A DNA stretch of 64,000 bases, taken from Elysia crispata (lineage: Eukaryota > Mollusca > Gastropoda > Plakobranchidae). Under the pieces are notes generated by a model that made no database searches, was not told the origin of the DNA, and saw nothing but the letters and a program-made list of their open reading frames with translations. The stretch spans positions 267,501 through 331,500 of the forward strand of contig JAWDGP010007405.1 of NCBI GenBank assembly GCA_033675545.1, read 5' to 3'. Every line of letters starts with the position of its first letter. Position 1 is the first letter of the stretch. Positions 1 through 19,009 of this stretch are shown piece after piece. The position numbers and the translations under genes were made by a program.

Positions 1-58
1 CTGCTCTTTCTCTTTCTATTAAAATTAGACGAATAATTTAAAAAAAAAAAAAAAAAAA

Positions 59-131
<73 letters not shown>

Positions 132-884
132 AAAAAGGTGAATTCAATAGAGGAATGAAGAGAAGGGAAAAAATTGTGGCAGGGAGTTAAATCGTTCATT
201 CAAGAGTGGGAGCGGCGGGGAATTGCGTGGAAAGATTAAAAAAAAAAGGATCAAAGAAAGAAAATTTAGGAGAGTATGATGGTTTAACGGTAAATATTGT
301 ATTTGGAAGATTTGAATTAGATTTAAAATCACATGGAAAATCTAAAAAGACCCATTAAAGAAACAAAACAAAAAAAATACTTAAAGTGCCAGCGTTATAT
401 TTGTTATAGAAAATATACGATAGAGAATTGTGGCTCCTGAAAAATTGTTTCTGCTCCATTCTCACACTCTGTTTTCCTTCTTGAGAAGGAATTTAAAAGA
501 GATAAGAAAGCCATGGGATGCTGAAGTAGAGAACTTCAGTATATTTTTGTATGATAACCTTTTTATTAAGTGTCACATGCACAGCATTTTAGAATGTATC
601 TTTTGTAGCAGGGTAGTAGTTTTTGGAAGTGTCAAAGTGTTTTACATTGATGTGACACTTAGATTTTGAAAATGTAACCTTACGTAACAAATAAATTTAT
701 TCGCTAGTGACAACATTTCGGATACTTTCTCATACGATAGATAACTTTCTTTTGAAAAGTGAAATAAGATACAATTTACTCACTTGCAGTGAAAAAATAT
801 CATCTCGTGATAAATTTGATAGTTATTCTTTTAACGCATTTTACGCCTTTAATCTTTGAGGGTTTAGGAAAATAAATAGGATGA
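1..884. other. AT-rich flank with poly(A) and (GA)n tract, no gene seen
   Basis: Bases 41-60 are a poly(A) run and about 62-127 an uninterrupted (GA)n microsatellite. The rest is AT-rich with no reading frame that looks coding. The 79-codon frame at 430-669 has no recognisable domain and no splice context. Confidence 0.6.
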
Positions 885-1410
885 GACCTCTAACATGGAT
901 CCACCTTTTTTTCGTCTGATGAGATGTGCCGCCAACCTTGTTGTAGTTAGGAGCATAAAGAAGATATGGCCTCTAAAAAGGCTCCACCTTTATGTACGTC
1001 TGATTAGATGTATCGCCAATCTTGGTGTAGTTAAGGGCATAAAGAAGATATGGCCTCTAACATGTATCGCCAATCTTATGTAGTTAGGAGCATAAAGAAG
1101 ATATGACCTCCCACAAGGCTCCACCTTTATGTATGTCTGATGAGATGTATCTCCAATCTTGGTGTAGTTAGGACCATTAAGAAGATATAGCCTCTAAAAG
1201 GCTCCACCTTTATGTACGTCTGATGAGATGTATCGCCAATCTTGGTGTAGTTAGGAGCATAAAGAAGATATGGCCTCTAAAAGGCTCCACTTTATGTACG
1301 TCTGATGAGATGTATCGCCAATCTTGGTGCAGTGAGGAGCATACGGAAGATATGGCCTCTAACAAGGTTCCATGCTTTATATACGTCTGATGAGATGTAC
1401 CGCCAATTTC
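885..1410 (+). repeat. 82-bp tandem array upstream of gene A
   Basis: About six imperfect copies of a unit of roughly 82-83 bp, recognisable by the recurring core AGAAGATATGGCCTCTAA and the partner core CTGATGAGATGTATCGCC. Cores recur near 961, 1044, 1101, 1178, 1261 and 1342. One copy, near 1060-1100, is shortened to about 57 bp. The array ends roughly 320 bp before the gene A start codon, so it sits in that gene's 5' flank. Confidence 0.85.
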
Positions 1411-1732
1411 CTTCTGGATTCATGTTCTCAGCAACAGGTCCAGTTCTCAAGTTATACTGTTGAGAAACTTGGCCAGCTCATAATTTATTCCTCACACTTA
1501 TGAATGAAAGAATGCTCATCTTTTTTAAAAGCTATCTCTCTTCTTCATGAAACAAAAGAAGCAAAAGTAACGATCAAGTTTCTTTCTTCGTTCTTTTAGC
1601 TGTCAAATTTACAAATCTTCGAAAAAAATTATTTTTTTATTTTCCCCCAGAATTTTTGCCATCAGTCAAGTTCTGGGTCAACCATCTTCAAATCTTTATT
1701 TGTTACCGTCCTAGCCTCCTTCAAGCGTAACC
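1411..1732 (+). promoter_or_regulatory. 5' flank / probable 5' UTR of gene A
   Basis: A unique, pyrimidine-rich stretch between the 82-bp array and the gene A start codon. It presumably holds the promoter and 5' UTR, but no TATA box or initiator could be fixed with confidence. The start codon at 1733 sits in a good context (AACCATGA, A at -3). Confidence 0.35.
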
Positions 1733-6552
<4,820 letters not shown>

Positions 6553-8300
6553 ATCTTTCCAGGCCCTCCCTAGCAGGGATGGGGCTTCGTGAGGAATTTC
6601 TCGTAATTCGCCAGCAATTTTGTGAAAATTGATGTTAGGTCAGTATTTTAGAAATGTGACTGATCCAGGGAAAATTTGAGTAAATTTGGATTTTGTCGCA
6701 AGTTAGGATTCTTCAGAGCAAAATACCTAAAAATTTTGCTAAATACTGATCTAATACTCGAATTTCTGCAAAAATTTTTGGCTGAGTAGTTGTGATCAAT
6801 TGGAGTTATTGCACTAGATTCGAGGATTGTAACAGGGCAACAGCTCTATACTGATTGCTTCTTGAGTTATCAAAAAAAAAAGAAAAAAAGAAAAAAAAAT
6901 GCTCACAGAGAAGAATAGCCAAACTGATCCTTTCAAACTAGTTTTTGAATGCATCATTTCTATTTGTATCTCTTGATAATTTGTACAGAGTTGAACTGTC
7001 ATAAAAATTTTCTTTCAAAATGTCTGCTGTATTGTCTTTCTCAACAGCGTTTTTATTATTATTATTATTATTATTATTTTGAGTCTGTGTAATGCCTAGT
7101 CACCAGTAAAGGAAAGAAAATTTATCTAAATTATTAAATTTATAATAACTGTAATTTGTATTTTTAATCTTGATGGCGGTATCGCTCTATGATTATTAAA
7201 AATACGTGAAGAAACTAAAGCAAAACATCAGCAGCAGGCTTACGATTTTCTTTTAAAATTGTTTTCTCCTTAAATTTATTTTAGTGAAGGAATATCTGGA
7301 TCTGCAGGGGACATCTTTATTACCAAACAAAATTATGTCAACCAAGAGATATCTAACTTTTCGGTATAGCATTTCTGAAGATGAAAAGACCTTGTCCACA
7401 AGAAAGCTTATATTTTGCTCTGAATACTGTGTAAAGGTTTTTAAACTTTTTTTTTTGCATTTGAATTCTTACTATTTGTTGTTTTTGTGATAACAGGATA
7501 AAATTTTTAAAGAATAGATTGGTGTTTCTGTATCATTTGCTTGTTATGAGAGCAAGTCGTTTGTATTTGTCAAAAGCTTAATTTGTTTTCCTTTTATTTC
7601 AGTGTACAATTCTCTGTGGTGTGTTTGTAAAACAAAAAATACACATTTCTCTGTCAGTATTGTACATTTACCATTATTTCTATTCATGATTCATTATTTT
7701 CTTCATTCTCTATTTTCCTACTTGCTAGCTGAGGAAGTTAGTTAAAAACCGAATGTAAAGCTATGCCGGAAGTAACTTCCAAAATTTTTCATTGACTTAA
7801 GAAACATGTTAATTTTTTTTCACCTTGGCATGAAATAATTTCCCTCAATTGAAAAGTTCTAATATTTTTATAATTGCATAGTTTAATCAACTGTAATAAT
7901 ATATGTATTTCTTTTTTAATATTAGTGGAAGGCATAAGATTGGAAGAAAAGAAAATGCTTCATGTAACAAATTTATATTGCGACAACATCATAATTTCTT
8001 CTTTTATTATTCTTAATCCATTCTTCATCTGACGAGAAATTTCTGTGCCTTGCTGTACATTATATTTAGTTGTTTTTCACTTCAATCTCTGTACATAGAT
8101 TTTCTATCCTCTCTTTTATAAGCAATATTCACTTTTACCAAGATAGTTTGTAAAATATAGTCAACAATATTCATATTGTTTTTTGTTCAATACATGTATG
8201 CTATTACGAATGCAACAACAGTCTTAGCTTGTGGGTGTGTTACTTTTCTTGAGGTGAAATTTTCGTACTCGTAGCAATATTGCTAAATAAAAAGCATTTT
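6553..8300 (+). other. Probable 3' UTR of gene A
   Basis: AT-rich sequence after the stop codon, including an (ATT)n run at about 7054-7077. The first canonical AATAAA downstream is at 8286-8291, with a weaker ATTAAA at 7133. Which one is used cannot be told from sequence alone. Confidence 0.35.
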
Positions 8301-9406
8301 AGTCTTTAGAATCGATTTCAGGTGTAGCCACAGATCTTTGCCAAGCTTTACAAGCATCATAAGACAGTATTGTAAGATAGTGTTAAAATCCCTTTTTTCT
8401 AGCTTGTGGTGAATGTGGAGAATTACTGCAGTTGAGAAATACATTAACTGTAAAATTGTGTTGTTAAAAAAATCCATGTCAAGTCTAAAATATTTGTTCC
8501 AACTGAAAAAAAATAATGGGTGCATCAATTAATAAGATATCCTTCACAGGACTTTTGTACGAAGGGAAAGTTTCAAATTTTAATATTTTTTCTTATGAAC
8601 TATATAAGACATGAAAACAACACTTTTTTGACAACTTCAAACAAATTCTCTTTCATCAAGAGAAATCATCATTTGTTTTTGTTCTAAAGTAATCATTTTA
8701 GGTTAACTCATTTGACATTGAAAATAGTTTGATAGAATTAAGATCAATCACTGAGACAAAGCTTTTGCTCATTCTTCTCTCTACTTAACCGTCCTTAACC
8801 AATAATTTATTTCTCTCTTTTTTCTCAACATTATTATATTTATGGTTGTATAATACATGAGTTATAAATCTCTTCTTACTGTAACTAATGCTCATTATCT
8901 ATGTGCTCCATGTTTGTACAAAACTTGAGAGAGAGTGCTCTTAATTAGAAAAGTTGGGTGTTTGATAATCAAGTGAAGGTGTGCTAAAACACTGAAAATG
9001 AGTTCTTATCAAGTAGATTTTCAGACCTTATGATTTCCTAACCATGACAATTTTTTTTTACTCACAAGAAAGCTTTACTCACTTATTCTTTTATGTAATT
9101 ATCCTGTACTTGTAAGAAAGTAATTGTAAAGACTTCAATAAGAATAAAACAACTCATAGTTTATGCAAAAAGGTAAAACAAGCATAGAACCAGCCATGTA
9201 CAAATCTTTCATCATCCTAAATTAATGCAGCGTTGGAAATTGTGAAAATAAGACAAGATGGGTTAAATGTCATTCCCATTTCATGCTAGAAACCTCTTTT
9301 ATAACCATCCTAACGCAATTATCACCAGATTCTCATACAAGCATTTCAAGCTTGGCAAAAACTATGATGTTCAATGTTCACAGCTTGACATTTATTAGAT
9401 GGAACT

Positions 9407-9472
<66 letters not shown>

Positions 9473-11204
9473 ATATTATTTATATAAAAAAATTCTTTGT
9501 ATTAAATATATTGCCAGCATTTAGTTCTTTTTTCTATGGGTCTTAATCAAAAGAATGTCAAAAAATTATGACACTGCTTGTTATTTACTAAAAAAATGAT
9601 TAAAAAAAAAATTATGTCTTTATTTTAGATTAGTTCTGATACCTTAGGAAAATACATGGTGCTGCATAGAGGGACTAATCATACCTGCATTTCAGCTTCT
9701 GGAAGACGGTCCATGATTAAAAAAAAATATATTAATTGATTAATAAATTTTCAAACTTTGTTTTTTTTCTTATATTTTTAATTTTATGAGAAAGCAACAA
9801 GATTTCAAACTGAATATAGACATATATATAATTATGCATGTATACATTATACATTTGTTTTTTTATAAATAGATAAAGAAAAGAACTGATTTTTATTGTC
9901 TTTTATGATGTTTGACTACTTATATAAATTTTATGCTACATTTGTGTCATTCTTTACTTTTTTGTGCTAAATCTGTTATAAAAATGTTTTGTTTCATTCT
10001 AGATTTACTGCTGCTTAAAATTTCCTATAGCTTCATGGTCCAGAACTTGAAGATAATGATTTAAAGAATTATTTTCTCATGACATTGTCATTTAACTTAA
10101 CAAAGTCTTTAGTTGTTTTTTTCAGACCCCCCCCCTCCCCCAGTATTATGTTGCTGTATGTTACAAACATTGGCCTCCAAAAGATGTAATATACTTGTTC
10201 TTCAAGCTCTAGGGTCCAGTTTATACTATGCCATTTCTTTCTCTCATTTCTAAGGGCAGAAACTCTGTAATATCTTCCTGATTTGAAATAATCTATGAAC
10301 AAAACTGTAAACAGTGGTTTTTCAAAGTAATACTATAGTAAATTACTGAGCCAATATAAAACCTAATGCATCATAGACAGGTATTTCACATATGATGATT
10401 CTTTTTTTCTTCAAAGTAGGTCTATTTGTTGCTTAGAAAGAAACGTTTGTTGTAAGTCATACTATTACTAGTCTTTGTACAATCTTGATGCCCTACTCCG
10501 ATATCTGCTGAGTCATTCTTCTCAGTTATAAACTCCACATGATTAATATGCAAGTTTCATCTTTCCAACTCCATCATATCCTATGGGCGGTGTATGAAAT
10601 GTAATTATAAAAAAAGCCCAGGATCACATTGTATTGGGCAGTCTATATCAAACAACTGAACAAACAACTCTAAACCTATTATTCTGTAAATTTTTGTACA
10701 ACCCATGATACTGTTCTGTTCGCTAGATGAAACATCATGATCGCTGATCCCTAGAACTGATTCTATGCAGCTTAATTTTTTATTAAACCTAAAATGATTT
10801 GCACTTTTAAATGATTCTTTATTTGAGAGTTTGATATATATAGAATGGTTTTGTCTGTAGCATTTGCATTAACCAACCTTTTCTGCGCGGTTATTATTAC
10901 TCAAGGTTTTTAATACATTTTACATAACCCTTCACAGAACGTGTTTGTAATTGTATTGACTTGCAGACTTTTGCTTACAGTGTAAAAAAGAACGAGCATT
11001 TAGAAGAATCTTTAATTAGATTTGGACTTGAAAAAATTAGCAATATGTACATTTGTTATTGGTAAAATACAGAGTTAGTTGCTTTCCAGTAAATACTGTG
11101 TTTAGAAAGTTGTCTGTGTTCCCTTTTTGGCCCCATACTCATACAGCCCCTGAAGGTGATCATCTTCTCAGATTTTGAGAAATCGACCTGACTTATTATA
11201 TATA
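8301..11204. other. AT-rich intergenic DNA, no gene seen
   Basis: No reading frame with domain-like content. An (AT)n microsatellite of about 60 bp lies at 9409-9468. The small frames at 8283-8528 and 10069-10302 (minus strand) look random. Confidence 0.6.
9409..9468. repeat. (AT)n microsatellite
   Basis: About 30 uninterrupted AT dinucleotides. Confidence 0.95.
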
Positions 11205-11205
11205 C

Positions 11206-11677
11206 CAGTCGAGTCCGGCTATTTCGAAGTCATTGGGATAAAAAAAGGACTTTGAATTATCAGGATACATAGAGAAAAGAGAGTAAAAAAAAATGTTGGT
11301 GACAAATCAGTAATGTACTCAGGTGTGTAGGGATTCACACCTGGTCCCTGGTCCTAATCCCTTTCCCTTTCCTTCACCTACTCCTCCTAGTCTTATTGCA
11401 GACTCTTGCCTGTAACATGAGTGGTTGGAACACACCAGATTTGCTTGCCACAGTAGCATAGCACAACTTTCTTTGTTTTACGAGCTAAGAAAACTGCTTT
11501 CAGAATCGAAAAAACACGACAAGATGGCTTCGAATTAACCGGATCCTTCTTTCCAGCTTTAACCTTACCGATATTTATTAATAAAGCTAAAAGAGAAAAA
11601 TATTTGGTAAAAATTAACTGACTTCGAAATATCTGAAAATTTGATCTATCCGGATTCAAATTATTTGCACCCGACTG
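11206..11677. mobile_element. Small non-autonomous pogo/mariner-like element (MITE)
   Basis: The left end begins CAGTCGAGTCC and the right end is GCACCCGACTG, whose complement CAGTCGGGTGC matches 9 of 11 bases. A perfect 11-bp inverted pair, ATTTCGAAGTC at 11221-11231 and GACTTCGAAAT at 11620-11630, lies just inside. The right end is followed by TA; the left has TA one base further out. About 470 bp with no transposase. The CAG start, TA flank and short length fit the pogo/Tigger branch of Tc1/mariner (inference). Confidence 0.5.
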
Positions 11678-13339
11678 TAAATTTGCACCAATTTGAATGG
11701 CCATTGATATTTTTTGATGGTGTAAAGTAGGCAGGAAGTAAAAGTAAAATAAAAAGCTACTTAGGTGACATTGAATGCCTACACAAAGTATTGTACAAAA
11801 AGTTTCCCATAGGCCTAAAGCTATTTTTATTACTTATTTATTTCGGGTTGAAAATTGAATGATACAATAGTTGTTTCACTACAAATAAATTTGGATTGGA
11901 TCAATAAATAAAGAAAAATGTTGAAACTCTGCATCAAGGCATATGTGTTTCTAATAGTATTCAGCCAATCTTAAACCAGACAACCCAAGGTTTTCCAAAA
12001 CTGCAAGTGGTAATCATTTACAAAAAACTATTTTTTCACAAAAGTAAGTACATTGTACAATTATTTATTGTAAATTGTTACAATCATAGATATTTTCTTT
12101 GGGGATGAATTTAATTACTTTATTACACATTCAGAGACAAATGATGACAAAAGTATAAGAAAGCTTATACTGTTTTATTTATTCAAATCACAACATTATG
12201 TCAATTTAATGTGCAAAAAATACACAGAATGACAAGACGATGCATTGTGGGAATGATTTCATGTATTAAGTGCAACAGGTATACTTTTTATAGTTTTAAT
12301 GTAATGAAAAAAAAAACATATATAAAATCATAATAATCAGGAATTCCACAACCCGCAGCGACTAAAACCGCAGCAAAACCGAATCTTTAGTTTTTTCCTT
12401 CTTTGTTGCCTTTACCTGCATAAAGGTGCGAAATTGACCTTGAGCTGAATCTGGATAAGAGTGACTAGCTGAGTGCCGCTTTATAAAATCCTACCATAAA
12501 CACTGTGGTTGCTCGAGGCGCAGGGGTCAGATTTCACGAGTCCAGCGCTGAGCCACTGCGTGTGTGGGAAAACTGCATGAAAAACCTGGGTATAGAGGGG
12601 GTGTGTGGTATGTTAAAACACAGCGCAGAATGTCTTGCACATGTATCTTGTTCAACGCCTAGCATCCCCTCTGTCTGTATTCGGGTCTAACTCTAAGAAT
12701 TGTTATGCCCTGCCAGGGCATGAGACAAGGGGAGATAACTGGTCCGACTAAACGTGATGATTTTTGAAGCGATATCATTATGTCCTTTTGCCTGATCTAC
12801 AATGCGGATGCTTAAATGTTTAGTACAGCCTTGTTCTTTAATTTTCCTACTCTCATTTATTGTTTGTTTCTTTCAAATCCGTTGAGAAGTGACAGTTTAA
12901 TTTACCATTGCGCACAGTGTGTTTCATGAAGTGAAAACAAAAATGAGTGCATGCAACCACCGATAATTGTTTTTTTTTTTCTTTTCTTTTTTTTCAATTT
13001 ATTTTTCTTAGAAGATTTTAACACCGAAAACCATATCTCTAAACGCAAGAAAAGAAAAATAAAAGCACTGGGCAGCTTTGGACTTAGCCTTTCAATTCCA
13101 TATTAGCTTCTTGATGTGAGAGTTGTTATGGAAAATTTTCGCCAGTTGTATATTATGAAAAATATATATGCTCGTTTCATAGGGTCTAAATGTTACACAT
13201 TTAAAGTAAACATAGCTATACAGTGATGGATAGGTTTTTTTTACAGTAAGATAAACTAGTGAAGTCCTACCTTTTCACTTCATGTGGACATGTATTAAAA
13301 CCTACTCTTCATTTGTTTATGTTATTTAGCAGGAACATT
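11678..13339. other. Intergenic, no gene seen
   Basis: AT-rich, with poly(A)/poly(T) runs. The GC-richer patch at about 12340-12720 contains a 61-codon frame with no recognisable features. Confidence 0.5.
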
Positions 13340-16300
13340 CGCAAAAGAAACGTAATGATAAATTAAAAAATTTTTACTGACTGTGCAGCAGGAGATGCTT
13401 GAATCATGAGCAAATAAGAAAAGTGAAAAAGCTTAGAGATGCTAGGGACTTCCCAAAAGATATTCTCATACTTTGTCATGTGAACATTAGCTACAATAAT
13501 TTCAGACATTTGTTCTCTTTTCGATAAGAGATAAGTTCATCACTAACATTTCAAATATTAAAACCTTTGACTCTGAAACTACTTTAAATAAACTTATCAA
13601 TTGTAAGGAGACAGCTAAAATATGGACAACTTTTAGTGATTCCTTGAACAAGGAAGAAGGTAGACTGTGCTCTCTTTACAACAGCTTTAACTCAGAAACT
13701 AAAAGAGCAATAAAAACAGCTGCAACTAATGTTTCTGCAGACTTGTTCTTCCAATCACCACAAAGTGTCTTGCTAGAGCCCAACACTTCCACTAGCCAGA
13801 ACAATGAAGCATCAAACATAATGATATGTGACAATTTGAATAGTGCTGTCATTAGCAATATCTGCAGAGACACACCTGTGTTTGCTGGTGATAATAAAAA
13901 CACTGACATGGATTATATCCTAAAAGAGTCAGAAATATCATGTGCAAATGAAGGATATGCTGCTCACACCACTTCTATTCAGGAACAGACCTGCATGCTT
14001 ACTAACAAAAATGAACACATAGTTCACTTGAATACACTAACACTGATAATATTAATGAGATTAGCCAGAGCTTTAGAAAGGGGTGACTCTGAGCTTGATA
14101 GCTGTAGTTATAGGGAAACATCCAATAACTCTAGTCTCACTCTCAGTTGGCAACCTCCAGACGCTCCTCTGCTGCCAACATCAACGTGAACACCTCTCAA
14201 ACCTTACTCAAACCCATCTATTAAGTTCTCAGAGTCACAGTAAAAAATCAGCACCAAGTTCATATTATCAAATACCTCCTGACTCAACATTACCGACATC
14301 TGAATCCACACCTGTAAAAACTTACCGCATTCATCAACAAGTCTCCTAAAAACAACACCTAGATCAATATCATCAGTTCTGTCAGTGACTGAGGCACGTC
14401 TCCTCTTCACAAAGGCCCTCTTATCATTTTGCGCCATGAAACTGATGAAATCCTTCTGACTCGAGATGAGGACGTGATCACAACAAAATCAGTTTGTAGA
14501 AAAATAAAGACCTAAGGCAGTAAAAACGCTTTGCGTTTAAAACATCAGGTCAACCCATTATCTTATAAAGATCTGTTGTATCTAGAAAACCGTCCTCATC
14601 AGCCCCGTCTTCTTTGAGAAGGAAAAGAGCAAGTAACATCGAACGTATACGACCACAGATGTCAGGTACACCTGTCAGAGAAATAGAAAAGCAGCAATCC
14701 TCAGAGCTTAAGAGTCTAACGGGGAAAAGCTAGGAGAAATCAACAGGAAACAATCGGACTAAGCCAAAGAAATTCATAGCAAAGAAAACTCTAGCGATGA
14801 AAGAGGTAATGAATATAAGTTATCAGCGGTTTAAATTACAACCGAGATTTTTTAAATTCATAGGTGCAAATCTACCTAGTGAACACACAGTAAGAGCTCT
14901 CCACAAAAGTTTAGCCAGAGACGATGTGGAACAAAAACAGAACATATATACAACAAGCAAGTTGCATTCATGAAACATTTGTCAGAATTTGGAACAAAAG
15001 TTTTAGATAAACACAATGTAAATAATGAATTGACATGGCACCATACTAAACCAGAAGACGAGATATAGGTCAAAATTGGGAATGACCACGGTAAAGGTAG
15101 TTTTAAAATGGCACTTCATATTTCCAACATTAACAAGCCAAATTCAAAAAACAACACCCACCTCATAGCTATGGCAAAAGTGCCAGGCACAACATAAAAT
15201 ATTCAAGTGATCATTAACGACATGAAAGAACAAATAAATGAATTAACATCCATGAAATGGAAAGACAAAAAGATAAAACTCTTTGTGTTTGGTGACTACT
15301 GGTTTTGTCTGTGCCCTCAGGATCATACCCATGTTTATGGTGCCATGTCAACGAACATGAAATGCAGGGCGATAATAGCAAGGCTTCTGAACCTAGAATT
15401 CTTCAGTTGCTTTGAGATGATTTTCTAAACTTGGAAAGGGAGGGATCAGATAGGAAAAAGGCCAAAAATCGCCATAATGTAGTCAATAGCCCATTGCTGC
15501 ACATAGAGGTTGACTGTGTTTCATCTCCATATCTTCACATCCTACTAGAGCTCGTGCTTAAATAGAATAACAACTTAGAAGATGTTCTCTACTTTGATCT
15601 GGAAAGATTGAAAGAGAAATCCCGAATTTTAGGTGTCGCTTTCTTTTGAAAAGTATGGATGCAACTGGGAGAAAGCCATGCTTCTAAGAGAGCACAAACA
15701 GTTTGAAAAAACTTGCTAATTATGTGTGACTCAGTAATAGATAGAAAAGAATTGAAAGGCTTCCAAAAAGAGCTTCACAAACTTAAAGAAGAACTTCATA
15801 TGTTTAAAGCAAAGCAATAAAATCACAGGAGGACACGATTCAAAGGCTTTAGGAACAGTATTGGTTCAAAACATTATTATTAATTAAGCTTTTCATGGTG
15901 GAAGCTATATTGGAAGTTGCCACCAATATTTAACCCAAAAAATCTACAAGCAACCAACAAAGACAGCAATAGACACTTGACACAGTGGTAGCAAACACAC
16001 AACAAGAATCTCTGATCACCAAAATAATCCAGCTAGAATTAAAGTATAACAAGAAAAAACGACAGCTTCAGGGATGTACATGTAGCAGTCTCACACTCAC
16101 AACCAGTTTCTTCAGCAGACATAGAATAGGCAGATGAAGTTATTGGATTATACTGAAGCACTACAGAAATACATTTCCAAACAAAATAACCCCTAAGCAT
16201 CATATTTTAGAGAAACATTGTGTGAACTGGATGAGGGCTCATAAGTTTGGTATGGAATTTCATGGGGAACAGGGAGGGAAAGTGTTACACTCTATGATAG

Positions 16301-16440
16301 CCAAAATAGAGCACAGTGCAAGAGGTATGAGACATGAGAGAACAAAGACAGCTATCAGTATGGAGACATCCATTTTGCAGATCACCGCAGAGCTCACTAA
16401 AATTGTACCACAACCAAAATCTCACAAGCACTAACACTAA
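13340..16440 (+). mobile_element. Decayed DNA transposon, copy 1 (DDE transposase)
   Basis: Pieces of one transposase lie in order on the + strand, separated by stops and frameshifts. They are: an N-terminal part near 13400 (FPKDILILCHVNI); a low-complexity middle readable at 13644-14189; the first acidic motif at about 15072-15090 (IGNDHGKGSFKMAL); the second at 15288-15302 (FGDYW); a zinc-type C-L-W-C at 15332-15343 in another frame; FHGGSYIG near 15890; and the last block at 16222-16434 with HGEQGG at 16261. The same blocks occur in order in the copy at 19010-22080. The layout D...D-CxxC...H...E recalls transposases of the Transib/Chapaev/Kolobok and RAG1 kind, where a CxxC follows the second catalytic Asp. 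That placement is inference and the superfamily is not fixed. No terminal inverted repeats were identified, so the ends are approximate. Confidence 0.65.
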
Positions 16441-19009
16441 TATTAACAGACCTTTGAACTGATTCATGTGTATATAATGTATACATTGTGGCAAGAGAAC
16501 GTGTTTTAGCAGTATTCATTTTGTTACTCAACACGCCTACTTTTAACAGTCAGTCACTTTATTACTACGTCATAAAACAGACCTTATCATCAACGCACCA
16601 AGAAGCTAAGATAAACTAACACCCTAGACCAGATGATCAACCAGCTGCCCCTCTCAAGCACAGACCATCTATTCAAAATCCCCTACTGACCATTTGGTAC
16701 TACACTTCAAGCTGATTTTTATGCCACTGAAAGCTCAATTTTTACTTCATTTTCACATATTAATTTGAAGAAAAATATAGGTTTGCATATAAAAGTTATT
16801 TCAATTTTAACCACTCTTGCTTTTTCAGAGTTCATTTGAAAATATAGCTTGTTTTTGACTGTTTGAAAGTAAGTGACAGTTGTGCACCATGTATACAAAA
16901 GTATATTTCAGTTAAATCATGTATTCATTTGTTTTGAAAGGAAGGAAGTATTTGACATTTGTGTCACTTGTGACCTTACGACAATATTTCCAGTCAGTAA
17001 TTTTGCCTTTTTTTTTGGAGCATTATTATCTATCATGATCAGAGAACAATTTAAGGGTCAAAAATTGGCTCTTTCAAAATGTTTAAGTATACTTCGTGTC
17101 AATTATAGAATATTTTTCAATGACTTGAAGCATGATAGAAAAATTGTATGTAGTTAAGCTGAGTCATTTTAATCATCAATTAGAAAATGTTTTATATTTT
17201 CTTACAACTACATGACAATCTGATTCTTTTTTTTTTCCTTGAAAAAATAAACCTAGGTATTCAGAAATTTGTAACATCAATGAGTTGTATGAACATTTAT
17301 GCTAGTCTCGGAAGGACTTCAAACATTCTTGTGTAAAGAATGTCCGTTATGATAACTTTTTCAGGCATTATTTTCATTATTGAAAAACAAATGTATAAGA
17401 GATTCTTTCATTGAAAACAACACTGTGACAATATTGTCAGATTGTCTGCATGGGTGTGAAGACTGCTGCTTCTCTCTTACTCCTTGCTGGTGCATCTGTT
17501 TCAGATGGCAGGGATTCATAGCTGTTCCCTCATCTTCTTTTGTGGATTCATCTTCGCCAATCTTTAATGTGAAAAGAAAACTACAATTAAAAAACTGCCG
17601 CAATGGACACAGAACACATGGAACAATTTTGGCACAAGTGCATCTAATACCAACCACGTTCTACTATTAAATTTTTGGTACTTAAAAAGAGTTTCTGGTG
17701 AATAGGCAGACAATATAATTTAATAAAACATTCCATCTTAAACAAACAAATAATACTTGAAAATATGAAAAAAAAAATTGAAAGACCCACTCAGAATCAA
17801 AATTAAAAGGGTGGTGGATGATGTTATATCTTTGTGATTTACTGGGTTGTGAAAGCTACACTTGAAGTAAAAATGGGCAGCCAAAGGGAAAACAACCATA
17901 TGAATATCAATACACGATAAACTGAAACATGCAAGCAGAAATGTTTGGACTTTGGGCTTGATATTCACCTTATACAGCTATTTTTTAGCAGTTTACAAAT
18001 ACCTTGATTAAATTTTTTTAAACAGCTATTATTTATTTTCTCTTTACAAAAAAATACTGAACAATATATTTTTTTTAAAAAAAGGACATCATACTAAATA
18101 TTTCACAAAATTACCACTGCAAGAGACTACTTGACTACAAACAACAAAGATGCATAAAAACTATTTCAGGTAATTTTTATGGTCTAATCAAAGAGTGTTC
18201 TCATACCTGTCTTGAAAAATTTGTAATGAATTCGACTCATGGTCCAAATGGACGAAAATCTCCAGAATTCTGAATCTTTGGGTTTTTCTTTGATCTGCCT
18301 CTAACCACAATCATCCCTGTGAGACTCTGATAACCGGCAATAAAACTGTCTGGAGGCAATTAATGACCTCACCAACCATCAGAGCAGGGGCAGATAAGTG
18401 AGAGCGGTACAAGACTTGAAATTTAGCTGTATCCCATTCCCATTGTAATCAAGATCGTATCCCTTCATGCTCGATATTTGTGCTTCACTGTGTTCATCAA
18501 GTTTTCACCTTTATTTAGATTGTTTTTTTTATGTGAAATGCGCCACAATGAATGAGGGTTTTTAGAGCTATTTTTAAAAAAGTGCGTAAACATTAAAACT
18601 CCTGGTAGAATATATTTTTTTAAATATAATTCACTAAACGCACCTGAAATTTTCATGCTTGTTTTTTTAAAAACCTTAAGAAAATCTTTGAGTACAATCG
18701 GTAACAAAAAGTGTGCTTGCAAAGCAAAAAAGAAAAAAAGTTATGATGTTTTAAAGTAGACCCTAGCATATCATAGGCAGAGATCATAATAATACCGTAA
18801 TTTATTTTTTACTAATACCAGTATCATGAGTATACTTATTGATCATTGAATATTTTTAGTTTTACCATATAAATAGAAGAGATTTGCTGTTTGTGTCTTT
18901 GAGATTAAGCATTTAATTTAGCACTAGAGATTTGTGAAATTAAAATCCTCAAAACTGAATTAATTTTGTTTTCTCTGTATCTATGGCGCAAATGACCATT
19001 AGATCTACG
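16441..19009. other. Spacer between the two transposon copies, no gene seen
   Basis: AT-rich. Overlapping frames on both strands at 17361-17670 carry a Gln/Lys/Glu-rich reading on the minus strand, but no domain or splice context was recognised. It may belong to the transposon's flanks. Confidence 0.4.

Noticed and set aside
12505-12690. 61-codon frame in a GC-richer patch
   Set aside because: No domain, no splice context and no signal peptide.
17361-17670. Overlapping plus and minus frames of 96 and 98 codons
   Set aside because: Neither has a recognisable domain; at least one must be a shadow. Left as a question about the transposon flank.
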